Positions 1 to 5,858 of a DNA stretch of 33,899 nt are shown one piece after another. The DNA is from a virus. A program made the position numbers and the translations under genes. The stretch is from positions 1 through 33,899 of the IMG/VR virus record IMGVR_UViG_3300042525_000085; one strand, given 5' to 3'. The notes beneath the pieces are model-generated. The model worked only from the letters and a program-made list of their open reading frames with translations, was not told where the DNA came from and ran no database searches. The number at the start of each line of letters is the position of its first letter. Position 1 is the stretch's first letter.

Positions 1-52
1 ATGCTGTAAAGCCTTCAGCTAGTGAGTGCAGAATGTCCATTTCTTCCTTGCT
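1..52. repeat. Terminal direct repeat, left copy (circular joint)
   Basis: The first 52 bases are identical to the last 52 (33848-33899). The ERF-like gene on the minus strand continues in frame across the joined ends. This is what a circular contig looks like when cut open with a short assembly overlap. A true 52-bp virion terminal repeat cannot be excluded from sequence alone. Confidence 0.95.
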
Positions 53-466
53 GTACTCTGGTGACTTGAGTTCAGGTATTACTGGCTTTTCTGACCCTGT
101 AGTAGCGTCTAGCACATCGTGTTCAACAATTTCCATTGCCACGACCCACAAATACCTGCGCTGATATGTTTCTACCGCACCTACGTTTTGCACCTCATGG
201 CAGCCCTTTAACGCTGCGCTACCCATAGGGCTAGTGATAGTTATCTGTGAGTTGTCATCAATGTCTGTAATGGTCAATGTTGCCAAGTCTGACGTAAAGC
301 TAACAACACCACATAAACCTTGATTGCTAAATATGTTGTTGATGGTTGGCAAGAAGTCACCAAGTTCAAAGTATTTGTAACCTGCAAACTTATTGTGACC
401 AGACTTGCTTAGTTTTGTGTTTTGTAATTCTAAACGTGCATTGTTTAATTTTTTGTATACTGACAT
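1..466 (-). CDS. erf: ERF-family single-strand annealing protein, N-terminal part (continues across the circular joint)
   Basis: Codons 1-155 lie here; codon 156 starts at position 1 and the rest lies at 33847-33711, giving 200 residues in all. Start ATG at 466 has a good AGGAGA Shine-Dalgarno. Residues 3-40 carry the pattern of ERF-like phage recombinases: KKLNNARLELQ, then NKFAGYKYFELGDFLP. Further on, GAVETYQRRYLWVVAMEI matches the ERF region that usually reads GAxxSYxRRYxL. Known members anneal complementary single strands during phage recombination and circularisation. SSB lies downstream in the same leftward unit, which fits a recombination module. The stop of the preceding 63-aa gene overlaps this ribosome binding site. 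The family call rests on motif reading only. Confidence 0.75.
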   Translation of the reverse strand, partial: MSVYKKLNNARLELQNTKLSKSGHNKFAGYKYFELGDFLPTINNIFSNQGLCGVVSFTSDLATLTITDIDDNSQITITSPMGSAALKGCHEVQNVGAVETYQRRYLWVVAMEIVEHDVLDATTGSEKPVIPELKSPEYSKEEMDILHSLAEGFTA

Positions 467-475
467 ATTGTTCTC

Positions 476-667
476 CTAAATTTCAATCTCTGTGTCTTCT
501 GGTAAGCCCATAAGGTCTAAAAAAGCCTCAAGTGCATCGCCTTGTTCTAGTATGTGGATAAGCTGTTCGCCATTGCCTATGCTGTAATGGTCATACAGAA
601 ACTCTGTAAACTGCGCTTGCAAATCAGCAATATGCTGCTTGCGTTCTTGTTCGTAAGAAACTGACAT
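476..667 (-). CDS. Small acidic protein of unknown function
   Basis: 63 residues and acidic, with a helical N-terminal half (EQERKQHIADLQAQF) and an acidic C-terminus (PEDTEIEI). No family recognised. The ATG follows the stop of the upstream 38-aa gene by one base, and its own stop overlaps the Shine-Dalgarno of the ERF-like gene. It therefore sits inside a tightly coupled leftward operon. Being immediately upstream of an annealing protein hints at a recombination accessory role, but nothing in the protein itself shows this. Confidence 0.7.
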   Translation of the reverse strand: MSVSYEQERKQHIADLQAQFTEFLYDHYSIGNGEQLIHILEQGDALEAFLDLMGLPEDTEIEI

Positions 668-668
668 A

Positions 669-785
669 TTAGGCCACCAATAATAAATATAGAAAAATTG
701 AAAGTAAGACTACACCGACAAAGCAAATGCCTTCTATCCATGATGTAATGTCTGTTTTAGGTTTGTGGTTTTTATAATCACGCAT
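669..785 (-). CDS. Tiny single-pass membrane protein
   Basis: 38 residues from the ATG at 785. A basic, polar N-terminus (MRDYKNHKPKTD) is followed by one strongly hydrophobic segment (about residues 17-38) that ends the protein. A longer in-frame start at 872 would run deep inside the 112-aa gene. The 785 start gives the usual short phage overlap (ATGCGTGA contains the upstream stop) and has GAGG-like bases upstream, so I prefer it. Function unknown; the topology suggests inner-membrane insertion with the N-terminus in the cytoplasm. Confidence 0.6.
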   Translation of the reverse strand: MRDYKNHKPKTDITSWIEGICFVGVVLLSIFLYLLLVA

Positions 786-1116
786 TTTGTTCTGCCTCGC
801 TTTCAATAGCAGATATACATACGTTAGCAAATGATTTAGCAAACACAACGAAATCTTGTGCGCTTTGCTCACGGTCTACTTTTCTACCTGCGTTTAAGGA
901 ATTGTCGTATGCAATAACCATTGCTTTTAGAGTTTGTGCAATAGCTTCTTGGTCAGCGTAATCTAATACGATTGAAAATACATCGTTTGCTGATTTTTGA
1001 TATGTTTCTGTGATGTGGTCGTAAATACGTTCTTCTGTATTGTCATTATGATTGTCACGGTCTTGCCAGTCTGGGTCAAGTGTGCAACCTGGGTACCAAT
1101 CTGCGTTGTAGTCCAT
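778..1116 (-). CDS. Hypothetical early protein, 112 aa
   Basis: Acidic protein. The N-terminus is rich in Asp, Trp and Tyr (MDYNADWYPGC, then DPDWQDRD) and is followed by a longer, probably helical region. The start has a strong AAGGAG six bases upstream, and a promoter-like element lies at 1172-1200. No recognised domain. It overlaps the following 38-aa membrane protein gene by 8 bases. Its position suggests early expression together with the recombination genes. Confidence 0.7.
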   Translation of the reverse strand: MDYNADWYPGCTLDPDWQDRDNHNDNTEERIYDHITETYQKSANDVFSIVLDYADQEAIAQTLKAMVIAYDNSLNAGRKVDREQSAQDFVVFAKSFANVCISAIESEAEQNA

Positions 1117-1171
1117 TTTATTTCTCCTTACCGTTTCTATTAAGTTAATCGCTTTGTTGCTGCGATGTGTA

Positions 1172-1200
1172 ATATTAATTCATATAATTTAATAAATCAA
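1172..1200 (-). promoter_or_regulatory. Putative sigma70-type leftward promoter
   Basis: Read on the minus strand: TTGATT (1200-1195), a 17-base spacer, then TAATAT (1177-1172). It points at the 112-aa gene starting at 1116, in a 98-base gap between genes. Each hexamer matches consensus at four of six positions. AT-rich gaps often contain such matches by chance. Confidence 0.45.
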
Positions 1201-1214
1201 TACTTTTTCTACAT

Positions 1215-1664
1215 TTATTTACATTGATTCCAAGCATGACCTTCAGATTCATATCTATATTCTTTATAAGCCATGTCAGCAATGGCAAATGCTTGATATT
1301 TTTTTAAATCTCTTGTTATTTTATATCTTTCTTTTTTACGTTTTGATGTAGGTTGAACAGCTTTGTTTAATTTTAATAATAATTTAACTATTTTAAATCT
1401 TGTAATTAAATCATATTCATCTGTTTTTTCTAAAATTATGGCTATGGATGGATAATATGCTGTTAAATACCCAAATACAGTCATGTTGCTATCCCATGGT
1501 TTTGGGTAATGCTTCATATTTGTCATATCATCAAAAGTTAAATTTTTATTTAATTTGCTTAAAAAACGGTTTCTACATTGAGTCATTGTGTCAAATCTAT
1601 TAACAAAAAATTGATTAGTTAAATGTAACACCCATAATTCATTGTTTGTTTTATTTATTGTCAT
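1215..1664 (-). CDS. Hypothetical protein, first gene of the leftward unit
   Basis: 149 residues and basic in the C-terminal third (SKRKKERYKITRDLKKY). It is markedly AT-rich compared with the structural genes and uses mostly A/T-ending codons, which suggests separate acquisition. The start ATG has AGGAGA seven bases upstream. It is the first gene after the divergent promoter region and therefore probably among the earliest expressed. Trp and Tyr are frequent. I recognise no domain; phage genes in this position often encode host-takeover proteins, but that is context only. Confidence 0.7.
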   Translation of the reverse strand: MTINKTNNELWVLHLTNQFFVNRFDTMTQCRNRFLSKLNKNLTFDDMTNMKHYPKPWDSNMTVFGYLTAYYPSIAIILEKTDEYDLITRFKIVKLLLKLNKAVQPTSKRKKERYKITRDLKKYQAFAIADMAYKEYRYESEGHAWNQCK

Positions 1665-1696
1665 ATATTCTCCTACTGTGTCATTTAAATTATTTA

Positions 1697-1725
1697 TTCA
1701 ACTTACAAGCGTTACAATATATAAT
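1697..1725 (+). promoter_or_regulatory. Putative rightward early promoter
   Basis: TTCAAC (1697-1702), a 17-base spacer, then a perfect TATAAT (1720-1725), 46 bases before the VRR-NUC start. The -35 is weak (3 of 6). It overlaps the putative leftward promoter, so the two could exclude one another. Confidence 0.5.
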
Positions 1726-1742
1726 AAAAATACAAAAGTAAA
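1714..1742 (-). promoter_or_regulatory. Putative leftward early promoter
   Basis: Minus strand: TTTACT (1742-1737), a 17-base spacer, then TATTGT (1719-1714), about 50 bases upstream of the 149-aa gene start. Its -10 abuts the -10 of the rightward promoter. Its -35 lies inside the dyad at 1734-1749. Confidence 0.4.
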
Positions 1743-1749
1743 TACTTTT
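1734..1749. promoter_or_regulatory. Perfect dyad, candidate operator
   Basis: AAAAGTA-AA-TACTTTT: two 7-base arms around a 2-base centre, lying on the -35 of the leftward promoter and just downstream of the rightward -10. The 12-base core AAGTAAATACTT occurs again at 33428-33439. The XRE-type protein encoded at 3930 is the obvious candidate ligand, but this is untested. Confidence 0.4.
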
Positions 1750-1771
1750 TATACAAATAGTCAAAATAATT

Positions 1772-2116
1772 ATGAAAATAACGGAACATCAGGAACAAGT
1801 AATGCTTATTACATGGTTTAGGCTGCAATACCCAAAATATATCATTTTTGCTATACCTAATGGTGGTGCTAGACATATAGTCACGGCAGTAAAGTTAAAA
1901 GCAGAGGGAGTATTGGCTGGCGTACCAGACTTATTCTTAATGGCTGCTAAAGGTGAATGGCACGGTATGTTTATAGAGATGAAGGCCAAGACAGGCAATG
2001 TGTCAGATAAACAGAAAGAATTTATGGCTGCCGCTAACGCCATGAACTATAAGACTATAGTTTGCTATGGATTTGATGACGCTAAAACGTCAATAATAAA
2101 TTACTTGCAAGAATAA
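1772..2116 (+). CDS. VRR-NUC domain nuclease
   Basis: 114 residues, nearly all one VRR-NUC (PD-(D/E)xK superfamily) fold. Visible motifs are AIPNGG at 27-32, the helix KLKAEGVLAG, then GVPDLF with catalytic-type Asp53, and FIEMKAK with Glu69 and Lys71. This is the full catalytic set and the usual length for stand-alone phage members. Such nucleases act on branched or flapped DNA. It is the first gene of the rightward unit, before the replication genes, which suits a role in replication or recombination. The start has no clear Shine-Dalgarno in its AT-rich leader. Confidence 0.88.
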   Translation: MKITEHQEQVMLITWFRLQYPKYIIFAIPNGGARHIVTAVKLKAEGVLAGVPDLFLMAAKGEWHGMFIEMKAKTGNVSDKQKEFMAAANAMNYKTIVCYGFDDAKTSIINYLQE

Positions 2117-2134
2117 TTTAGTTAGTTTAAAGTA

Positions 2135-2246
2135 TCACCATCACTTGGCGGTGAACAACTAGTAAGCCTTAGTCAACACTCTGCTGGTACTAGCCAGTCC
2201 GCCAACGCCCTTAAAAAAGGCGAGAGTGTTGTCTAGGGCTTTTTTT
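2135..2246 (+). ncRNA. Structured leader RNA with pseudoknot potential and terminal T-run
   Basis: An 18-base helix (2165-2182 with 2223-2240, one T-T mismatch and one G-T pair) closes a junction holding two hairpins: CTGG/CCAG (2184-2187 and 2194-2197) and CGCC/GGCG (2206-2209 and 2219-2222). Upstream, hairpin TCACC/GGTGA (2135-2139, 2150-2154) exposes loop bases TTGGC, which can pair with GCCAA at 2201-2205. Seven T's end the structure at 2240-2246, and the Shine-Dalgarno of the initiator gene (GGAG, 2249-2252) follows at once. It could be an attenuator, an antitermination element or a small RNA. No known family recognised. Confidence 0.65.
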
Positions 2247-2259
2247 ATGGAGTAAACAA

Positions 2260-2928
2260 ATGAAACTAATGCCTAAAAATTGGGAAAAATTCCAGCACTA
2301 TAAACACCGCAGCCCACCTTGGATTAAATTGCATCGTGATATTTTAGATGATTTTGATTGGTGGTCATTACCTATTGCTAGCAGGGCGATAGCACCATGT
2401 CTTTGGTTGCTAGCATCATGTGAAGAAGATGGTGAGTTTGATGCAACACCAGAAAAGTTAGCTTTTAGATTTAGAATGACTGAAAAAGAAATACAATTAG
2501 CTATTAAGCCATTGATAGAAAAAGGATATTTTGTTAGTGCTAGTGACACGCTAGCAGAGTGCTATCAAGATGCTACGTCAGAGAAGAGTAAGAGTAAGAG
2601 AAAGAGTAAAGAAGATACAGAGGAGATATTTATTCCTCCAATTGATTCTAAGTTATTAAATGAATGGATATCTGTTCGTAAAAAGAAAAATGCTGTAGAT
2701 ATTACAGAGTTAGTTTGGAAAGGATTATTACGTGAAGCAGGTAAACTTAATTGGACACCAGAACAAGCTGTTGTATATTGCTGTGAAAAAGGATGGGTTA
2801 GTTTAGATGCTAGTTGGGTTAAGGACAGACCAAACAAACCAATGAAAGGTTATGGTTTTGTATCTGACGCACAATTTAATGATTGGCTAGAGTCCACACC
2901 TACACAAGAAAGGATTGCAAATGAATGA
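2260..2928 (+). CDS. Phage replication initiator-like protein (lambda O-type position)
   Basis: 222 residues. The N-terminal region (about 15-85) has the look of a phage replisome-organiser winged helix: PPWIKLHRDILDDFDW, then a helical stretch ending RFRMTEKEIQLAIKPLIEKGYF. A Lys/Ser/Glu-rich linker (108-125) leads to a C-terminal module (about 130-205) rich in Trp. GGAG lies seven bases before the ATG. The next gene overlaps by 8 bases and looks like a helicase loader, so the pair fits an O/P-type initiator and loader cassette. The upstream structured RNA could control its expression. Known O-type proteins bind origin iterons; I saw no convincing iterons within the gene. Confidence 0.6.
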   Translation: MKLMPKNWEKFQHYKHRSPPWIKLHRDILDDFDWWSLPIASRAIAPCLWLLASCEEDGEFDATPEKLAFRFRMTEKEIQLAIKPLIEKGYFVSASDTLAECYQDATSEKSKSKRKSKEDTEEIFIPPIDSKLLNEWISVRKKKNAVDITELVWKGLLREAGKLNWTPEQAVVYCCEKGWVSLDASWVKDRPNKPMKGYGFVSDAQFNDWLESTPTQERIANE

Positions 2929-3352
2929 TTCCAATAAAAAGCAGTTTTGGGGAATGTTAAATGTTGCAATGGAACTTACTAACAAACCACCATTAACAAA
3001 AGAAGCCATCCTTACTTGGTGGAATTTACTATCTAAGTACGAGTATAGCGTAGTAGAGAAAGCAGTAAGCCAATGGGTAGACAGTTCAAGCAAGCCACCA
3101 ACGCCACATGACATCGCTGGACTATGCAGACCTAAAGAACCTATCTACCAAGCGTTACCACCACCAGTTAGTCATGAAGACAATAAAAAACACGCTGATA
3201 AACTAGCTTTGTTTATTCACGAAAGAATTAAGCCAAAGACTGATTACCATGCTTGGGCTAAACGAATACTACGCAATCCACAAAACTTTCCAGATACTTC
3301 AGTAGAGGCAGCACGTAAAGTTCTAGGGGATAAATATGATTCGCAATCGTAA
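2921..3352 (+). CDS. Helicase loader-like protein (lambda P / G39P type)
   Basis: 143 residues from the ATG at 2921, which overlaps the initiator gene by 8 bases and has AAGGA six bases upstream; a TTG two codons earlier is less likely. The first 70 residues follow the loader pattern: a helix around LTKEAILTWWNLL, then YEYSVVEKAVSQWV and the diagnostic turn KPPTPHDIAGLC. Loaders of this kind deliver the host replicative helicase to the initiator complex. The C-terminal part is basic and helical. The family call comes from pattern and position. Confidence 0.6.
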   Translation: MNDSNKKQFWGMLNVAMELTNKPPLTKEAILTWWNLLSKYEYSVVEKAVSQWVDSSSKPPTPHDIAGLCRPKEPIYQALPPPVSHEDNKKHADKLALFIHERIKPKTDYHAWAKRILRNPQNFPDTSVEAARKVLGDKYDSQS

Positions 3353-3713
3353 GCATTTAGGTTGTTTTGTAAACTTCAGCAATATGCACTTTGACAAAAT
3401 ATCGCCTATGGATTTTGATGCTTTTATGGAGTTTAAGAATAAATTATTTATATTTATTGAAACTAAATACTTAGATGCGCCAATGCCATTTGGTCAACAA
3501 CTTGCATTAGAAAGACTTTGTGATGCTTGCCAAGACGCAGGTAAAGTTTCTGTTGTGTTTATGACATCGCATAACAACAACTCTGACGAAGACAACATTG
3601 ACCTTGGTAACTCAATAGTTAGTAAATACCGTTGGGAAAAACAATGGCACATACCAAAGCACAAAGTTACGTTACATGATGCTGTGCTTAAACTAAAAGA
3701 GAGATATGTATGA
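3336..3713 (+). CDS. Hypothetical protein of the replication operon
   Basis: 125 residues. It overlaps the loader gene by 17 bases and starts after an AGGGGA Shine-Dalgarno. The central part, ALERLCDACQDAG followed by VSVVFMTSHNN and an acidic stretch, resembles an alpha/beta core; the C-terminus ends in a basic helix. No family recognised. Its stop overlaps the next ATG (ATGA), so it is translated in series with its neighbours. Confidence 0.7.
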   Translation: MIRNRKHLGCFVNFSNMHFDKISPMDFDAFMEFKNKLFIFIETKYLDAPMPFGQQLALERLCDACQDAGKVSVVFMTSHNNNSDEDNIDLGNSIVSKYRWEKQWHIPKHKVTLHDAVLKLKERYV

Positions 3714-3871
3714 AGTGGGTTGAACAAGACAAGTATCACATAAGTTCTGGTGCATGGACTATAGCCAAATACTTCTCACCTGCAGGAGTTAAGTATGGTC
3801 TTAGCAAGATGAACAAAAATCTTGGTTATTACGACACGCTAGAAAAAGCTAAACGAAATGCTAAAGATTAG
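3710..3871 (+). CDS. Small basic protein, 53 aa
   Basis: Starts in an ATGA overlap with the preceding stop. Reads MKWVEQDKYHISSGAWTIAK and ends KAKRNAKD, basic overall, with a likely beta N-terminal half (alternating Tyr, Ile, Trp) and a helical end (YYDTLEKAKRN). This layout recalls the small phage proteins that wrap a short strand-helix domain, but I can assign no function. It is the last gene before a promoter-like element at 3872, so it probably ends the replication operon. Confidence 0.65.
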   Translation: MKWVEQDKYHISSGAWTIAKYFSPAGVKYGLSKMNKNLGYYDTLEKAKRNAKD

Positions 3872-3900
3872 TTGCATATTTTATACAGCGTATATATAAT
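3872..3900 (+). promoter_or_regulatory. Putative promoter of the XRE regulator gene
   Basis: TTGCAT (3872-3877), a 17-base spacer, then a perfect TATAAT (3895-3900), 30 bases before the regulator ATG. The spacer contains a short dyad, TATAC-agc-GTATA (3882-3894), that could serve as an autoregulatory operator. Confidence 0.55.
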
Positions 3901-3929
3901 AAATCCATCAACGACAGAAAGGGTTATAT

Positions 3930-4097
3930 ATGACGCACACAGAGTTAAAAGAACTACGCAGCAAAACAGGTTTATCACAAAAAGAGTTTGGAGTTAAGTT
4001 GTTTAAGACTAGGGATAGCATTGCTAAATACGAGTCTGGCAAGTTTACGATTCCTGCTTACATGGATATTTTAGTTAAGGCTGTGTTTAGTGACTAA
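3930..4097 (+). CDS. Small XRE/Cro-type helix-turn-helix regulator
   Basis: 55 residues, almost exactly one HTH_3 domain: ELKELRSKTGLSQKEFGVKL forms helices 1-2, and the recognition region includes TRDSIAKYESGK, a standard XRE signature. There is no extra oligomerisation or protease domain, so it is more like Cro than CI. It has its own good promoter with a dyad in the spacer. It may govern the divergent early region or its own operon. The genome shows no integrase, so a lysogeny switch is not implied. Confidence 0.8.
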   Translation: MTHTELKELRSKTGLSQKEFGVKLFKTRDSIAKYESGKFTIPAYMDILVKAVFSD

Positions 4098-4109
4098 AAT
4101 TAATAATTT

Positions 4110-4673
4110 ATGATTTTATTTCCAAACAAAAAATATGATGTAATTTATGCAGACCCACCTTGGTCTTATTATAACGATTCTGATGCAAATGTTAATTGCA
4201 CTACTGTAAAAGGAATGAGAAGACCACCTTACTCAGTAATGTCTTCTAAAAGCATAAAATTATTGCCTGTTAAAAATATAGCAAAAGAAAATGCAATTTT
4301 ATTGATTTGGACAACAGATTATCATTTGGAAAAATGTATAGAAGTAATAAATGCTTGGGGATTTACATATAAAACTGTAGGATTTTGTTGGTCAAAAAGA
4401 AATAAAAACAACACTCCAGTTACTTTTATGGGGGCTTATACCATGAAAAGTGGAGTTGAATTATGTTTGTTGGCAACAAAAGGTAAAAATGCTAGAAAAT
4501 TATTAAAAAAACACAATGTTCGTGCTTATATTGAAAGCGAAAGACAGCATCATTCTAAAAAACCTGATGAAATTAGAAATAGAATCAATGAATTATTTGG
4601 TGATGTTTCTAAAATAGAATTATTTGCTAGAAATAAATATGAAAATTGGGATTCGTGGGGAAATGAAATTTAA
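4110..4673 (+). CDS. MT-A70 family adenine methyltransferase
   Basis: 187 residues. Residues 9-18 read YDVIYADPPW, the DPPW catalytic motif at Asp15-Trp18. Further family features are ILLIWTTDYHLEKC (about 65-78), WGFTYKT, and the C-terminal IELFARNKYENWDSWGNE. Phage members methylate adenine N6 in DNA, often without a partner nuclease, probably for protection from host restriction. The gene is clearly more AT-rich than the virion genes and its ATG lacks an obvious Shine-Dalgarno, which suggests recent capture. The target sequence cannot be told from the protein. Confidence 0.9.
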   Translation: MILFPNKKYDVIYADPPWSYYNDSDANVNCTTVKGMRRPPYSVMSSKSIKLLPVKNIAKENAILLIWTTDYHLEKCIEVINAWGFTYKTVGFCWSKRNKNNTPVTFMGAYTMKSGVELCLLATKGKNARKLLKKHNVRAYIESERQHHSKKPDEIRNRINELFGDVSKIELFARNKYENWDSWGNEI

Positions 4674-4696
4674 AATTTATTAAGAAAACAAAATAT

Positions 4697-4888
4697 ATGA
4701 CTGAGATTACATGTAATGAATTTATAAAGCGCATGAAGGCTGCTGGGTTCACAGGTAAGTTTCGTGCAACAGACGGAACTAGAGTTATAACTGGTGAAAT
4801 AAAGCAAGACAAAATAGACACGGTAAAAGTTAAGACTTCTACGGAGTCAAGACAAAAAATAAAGGATATGTTTAAAAATGGAAATTAA
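4697..4888 (+). CDS. Hypothetical protein upstream of ninB
   Basis: 63 residues, basic (many Lys, two Arg near the end). It starts with a short helix (CNEFIKRMKAAGF) followed by probable strands. It overlaps the ninB-like gene by 11 bases and so is probably co-translated with it. No family recognised. Only weak purine-rich sequence precedes the ATG. Confidence 0.65.
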   Translation: MTEITCNEFIKRMKAAGFTGKFRATDGTRVITGEIKQDKIDTVKVKTSTESRQKIKDMFKNGN

Positions 4889-5243
4889 ATCATTTAACAT
4901 TAGTAGCAGCAATCTGCCTTACCTATTTGAAAAGATTAAGGCATTAGATTTATCACTCGGTTATGTAGCCAACGTAACAGTCAAATCACACACACGCAAC
5001 CTAGAACAAAACGCACGGTTATGGAAACTGTATGGCGCGATTGGCGATTACATTGGCGAATCACCTGACAAAATCCATGAATTAATGGGTTGGAAGTTCT
5101 TACGCAGCCAGTCTGTAGTCAATGGCGAAACAATTGAAGTCATTAAGAGTACGACCAAACTGTCTACGGCAGAGATGGCTCAATTCCAAAATGATATTGA
5201 AATATGGGCATCTACAATAGGATTTGTATTTATAGATATATGA
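4878..5243 (+). CDS. ninB: NinB-like recombination protein with a replaced C-terminal tail
   Basis: 121 residues. The diagnostic NinB block is RNLEQNARLWKLYGAIGDYI (about residues 40-59), comparable to RSLDQNRKLWACLGDV in lambda NinB. NinB (Orf) binds SSB and ssDNA and helps RecA-type recombination; SSB and an annealing protein are also encoded here. The last residues read IEIWASTIGFVFIDI. A second, differently coded version of this tail (VEIWAGSIGFVFNDES) lies at 5808-5858 behind the HNH gene. This gene therefore seems to have been cut by the insertion and given a substitute 3' end, keeping it full length. Confidence 0.8.
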   Translation: MEIKSFNISSSNLPYLFEKIKALDLSLGYVANVTVKSHTRNLEQNARLWKLYGAIGDYIGESPDKIHELMGWKFLRSQSVVNGETIEVIKSTTKLSTAEMAQFQNDIEIWASTIGFVFIDI

Positions 5244-5254
5244 TACAATATCAT

Positions 5255-5308
5255 TGTCAGTTCGGGGAGCCGCTAAGTATAAATTGCTCTAACAGTTTAT
5301 AGCTGACA
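5255..5308 (+). ncRNA. Predicted stem-junction in the leader of the HNH gene
   Basis: Helix TGTCAG/CTGACA (5255-5260 with 5303-5308) encloses a small hairpin CGG/CCG (5263-5265, 5270-5272) and a 9-bp hairpin (5278-5286 with 5293-5301, loop CTCTAA). It lies 34 bases before the HNH start. It is much too short for a group I intron core. It may hide or expose the HNH ribosome binding site or mark the element's end. Pairing was done by hand. Confidence 0.4.
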
Positions 5309-5341
5309 CACTCAAATCAACGTCTTAGAGGACACACAAAC

Positions 5342-5803
5342 ATGATTACACAATCAAGATTAAAACAAATTCTTACATACAATCCAGAAACAGGCATTTT
5401 TCACAGAATTTCAAATAATAAAATTGCAGGTGGAAAAACTGGTAACGGTTATATATTAATTGGCATTGATAAAAAACAACATTATGCTCATAGATTAGCT
5501 TGGTTATATATGACAGGGGAAATGCCAGTTAATCTTATTGACCATAAAAATATGGATAGAGCAGATAATAGATTTTCAAATTTACGAGAAGCTACATATT
5601 CACAAAATATTGCAAATAAAAAATGTATGAGCAAATCAGGATTTAAAGGTGTAACGTGGTGGGATAGAGATAAAAAATGGAAAGCGCAAATATACATTGA
5701 TGGTAAAAACAAACATCTTGGTTATTTTGACAATCCTGAATTGGCTCATCAATGTTATTGTTTTTATCAAAATAAGATAGCAGGAGAATTTGCTAATGCT
5801 TAA
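5342..5803 (+). CDS. HNH homing endonuclease with AP2 DNA-binding domain
   Basis: 153 residues in two domains. The HNH_3 part is about 50-100: YAHRLAWLYMTGEMP, then LIDHKNMDRADNRFSNLR, with the conserved His and Asn residues visible. The AP2 part is about 100-150: SGFKGVTWWDRDKKWKAQI, then HLGYFDNPELAHQCY. This is the standard architecture of free-standing phage homing endonucleases. GAGGA precedes the ATG by about nine bases. Codon use is AT-rich compared with ninB, supporting transfer. Known relatives cut an empty allele and spread by repair; the split ninB tail beside it fits such a history. Confidence 0.9.
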   Translation: MITQSRLKQILTYNPETGIFHRISNNKIAGGKTGNGYILIGIDKKQHYAHRLAWLYMTGEMPVNLIDHKNMDRADNRFSNLREATYSQNIANKKCMSKSGFKGVTWWDRDKKWKAQIYIDGKNKHLGYFDNPELAHQCYCFYQNKIAGEFANA

Positions 5804-5807
5804 TCAC

Positions 5808-5858
5808 GTTGAGATATGGGCTGGCAGCATTGGATTTGTGTTCAATGACGAAAGCTGA
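5808..5858 (+). pseudogene. Displaced original 3' end of ninB
   Basis: In the ninB-equivalent frame this stretch reads VEIWAGSIGFVFNDES then TGA. It parallels the last 12-15 residues of NinB at 5196-5243 but with different codons. Its end overlaps the start of the next gene (ATG at 5845), a typical phage gene overlap that must predate the insertion. An in-frame ATG at 5796 with AGGAG upstream could let ribosomes translate this remnant and so keep coupling to the next gene. Confidence 0.7.

Larger units (their letters stand above)
5244..5807 (+). mobile_element. HNH-AP2 homing-type insertion in the 3' end of ninB
   Basis: The segment between the ninB stop and the displaced ninB tail holds a structured leader and one HNH endonuclease gene. 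On both sides lie codons for the same ninB C-terminus: 5196-5231 (IEIWASTIGFVF) and 5808-5843 (VEIWAGSIGFVF). By hand count 25 of 36 bases match, and most differences are at third positions. A homing element bringing its own recoded 3' end explains this well. The exact borders are uncertain; the mobile unit probably includes the replacement tail upstream of 5244. Confidence 0.7.

Noticed and set aside
3872-4097. Lysogeny switch (CI/Cro pair with integrase)
   Set aside because: Only one small Cro-like protein is found; no repressor with a dimerisation domain, integrase or excisionase anywhere in the circle.
5244-5807. Group I intron hosting the HNH gene in ninB
   Set aside because: The non-coding part is only about 100 bases, no P7-type core sequences are visible, the HNH gene runs up to the second tail with no room for a 3' core, and splicing would not explain two copies of the ninB C-terminus.
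5809-5844. TTG start extending the DUF968-type gene
   Set aside because: The added codons are the old ninB tail read in another frame; ATG at 5845 gives the normal protein start.
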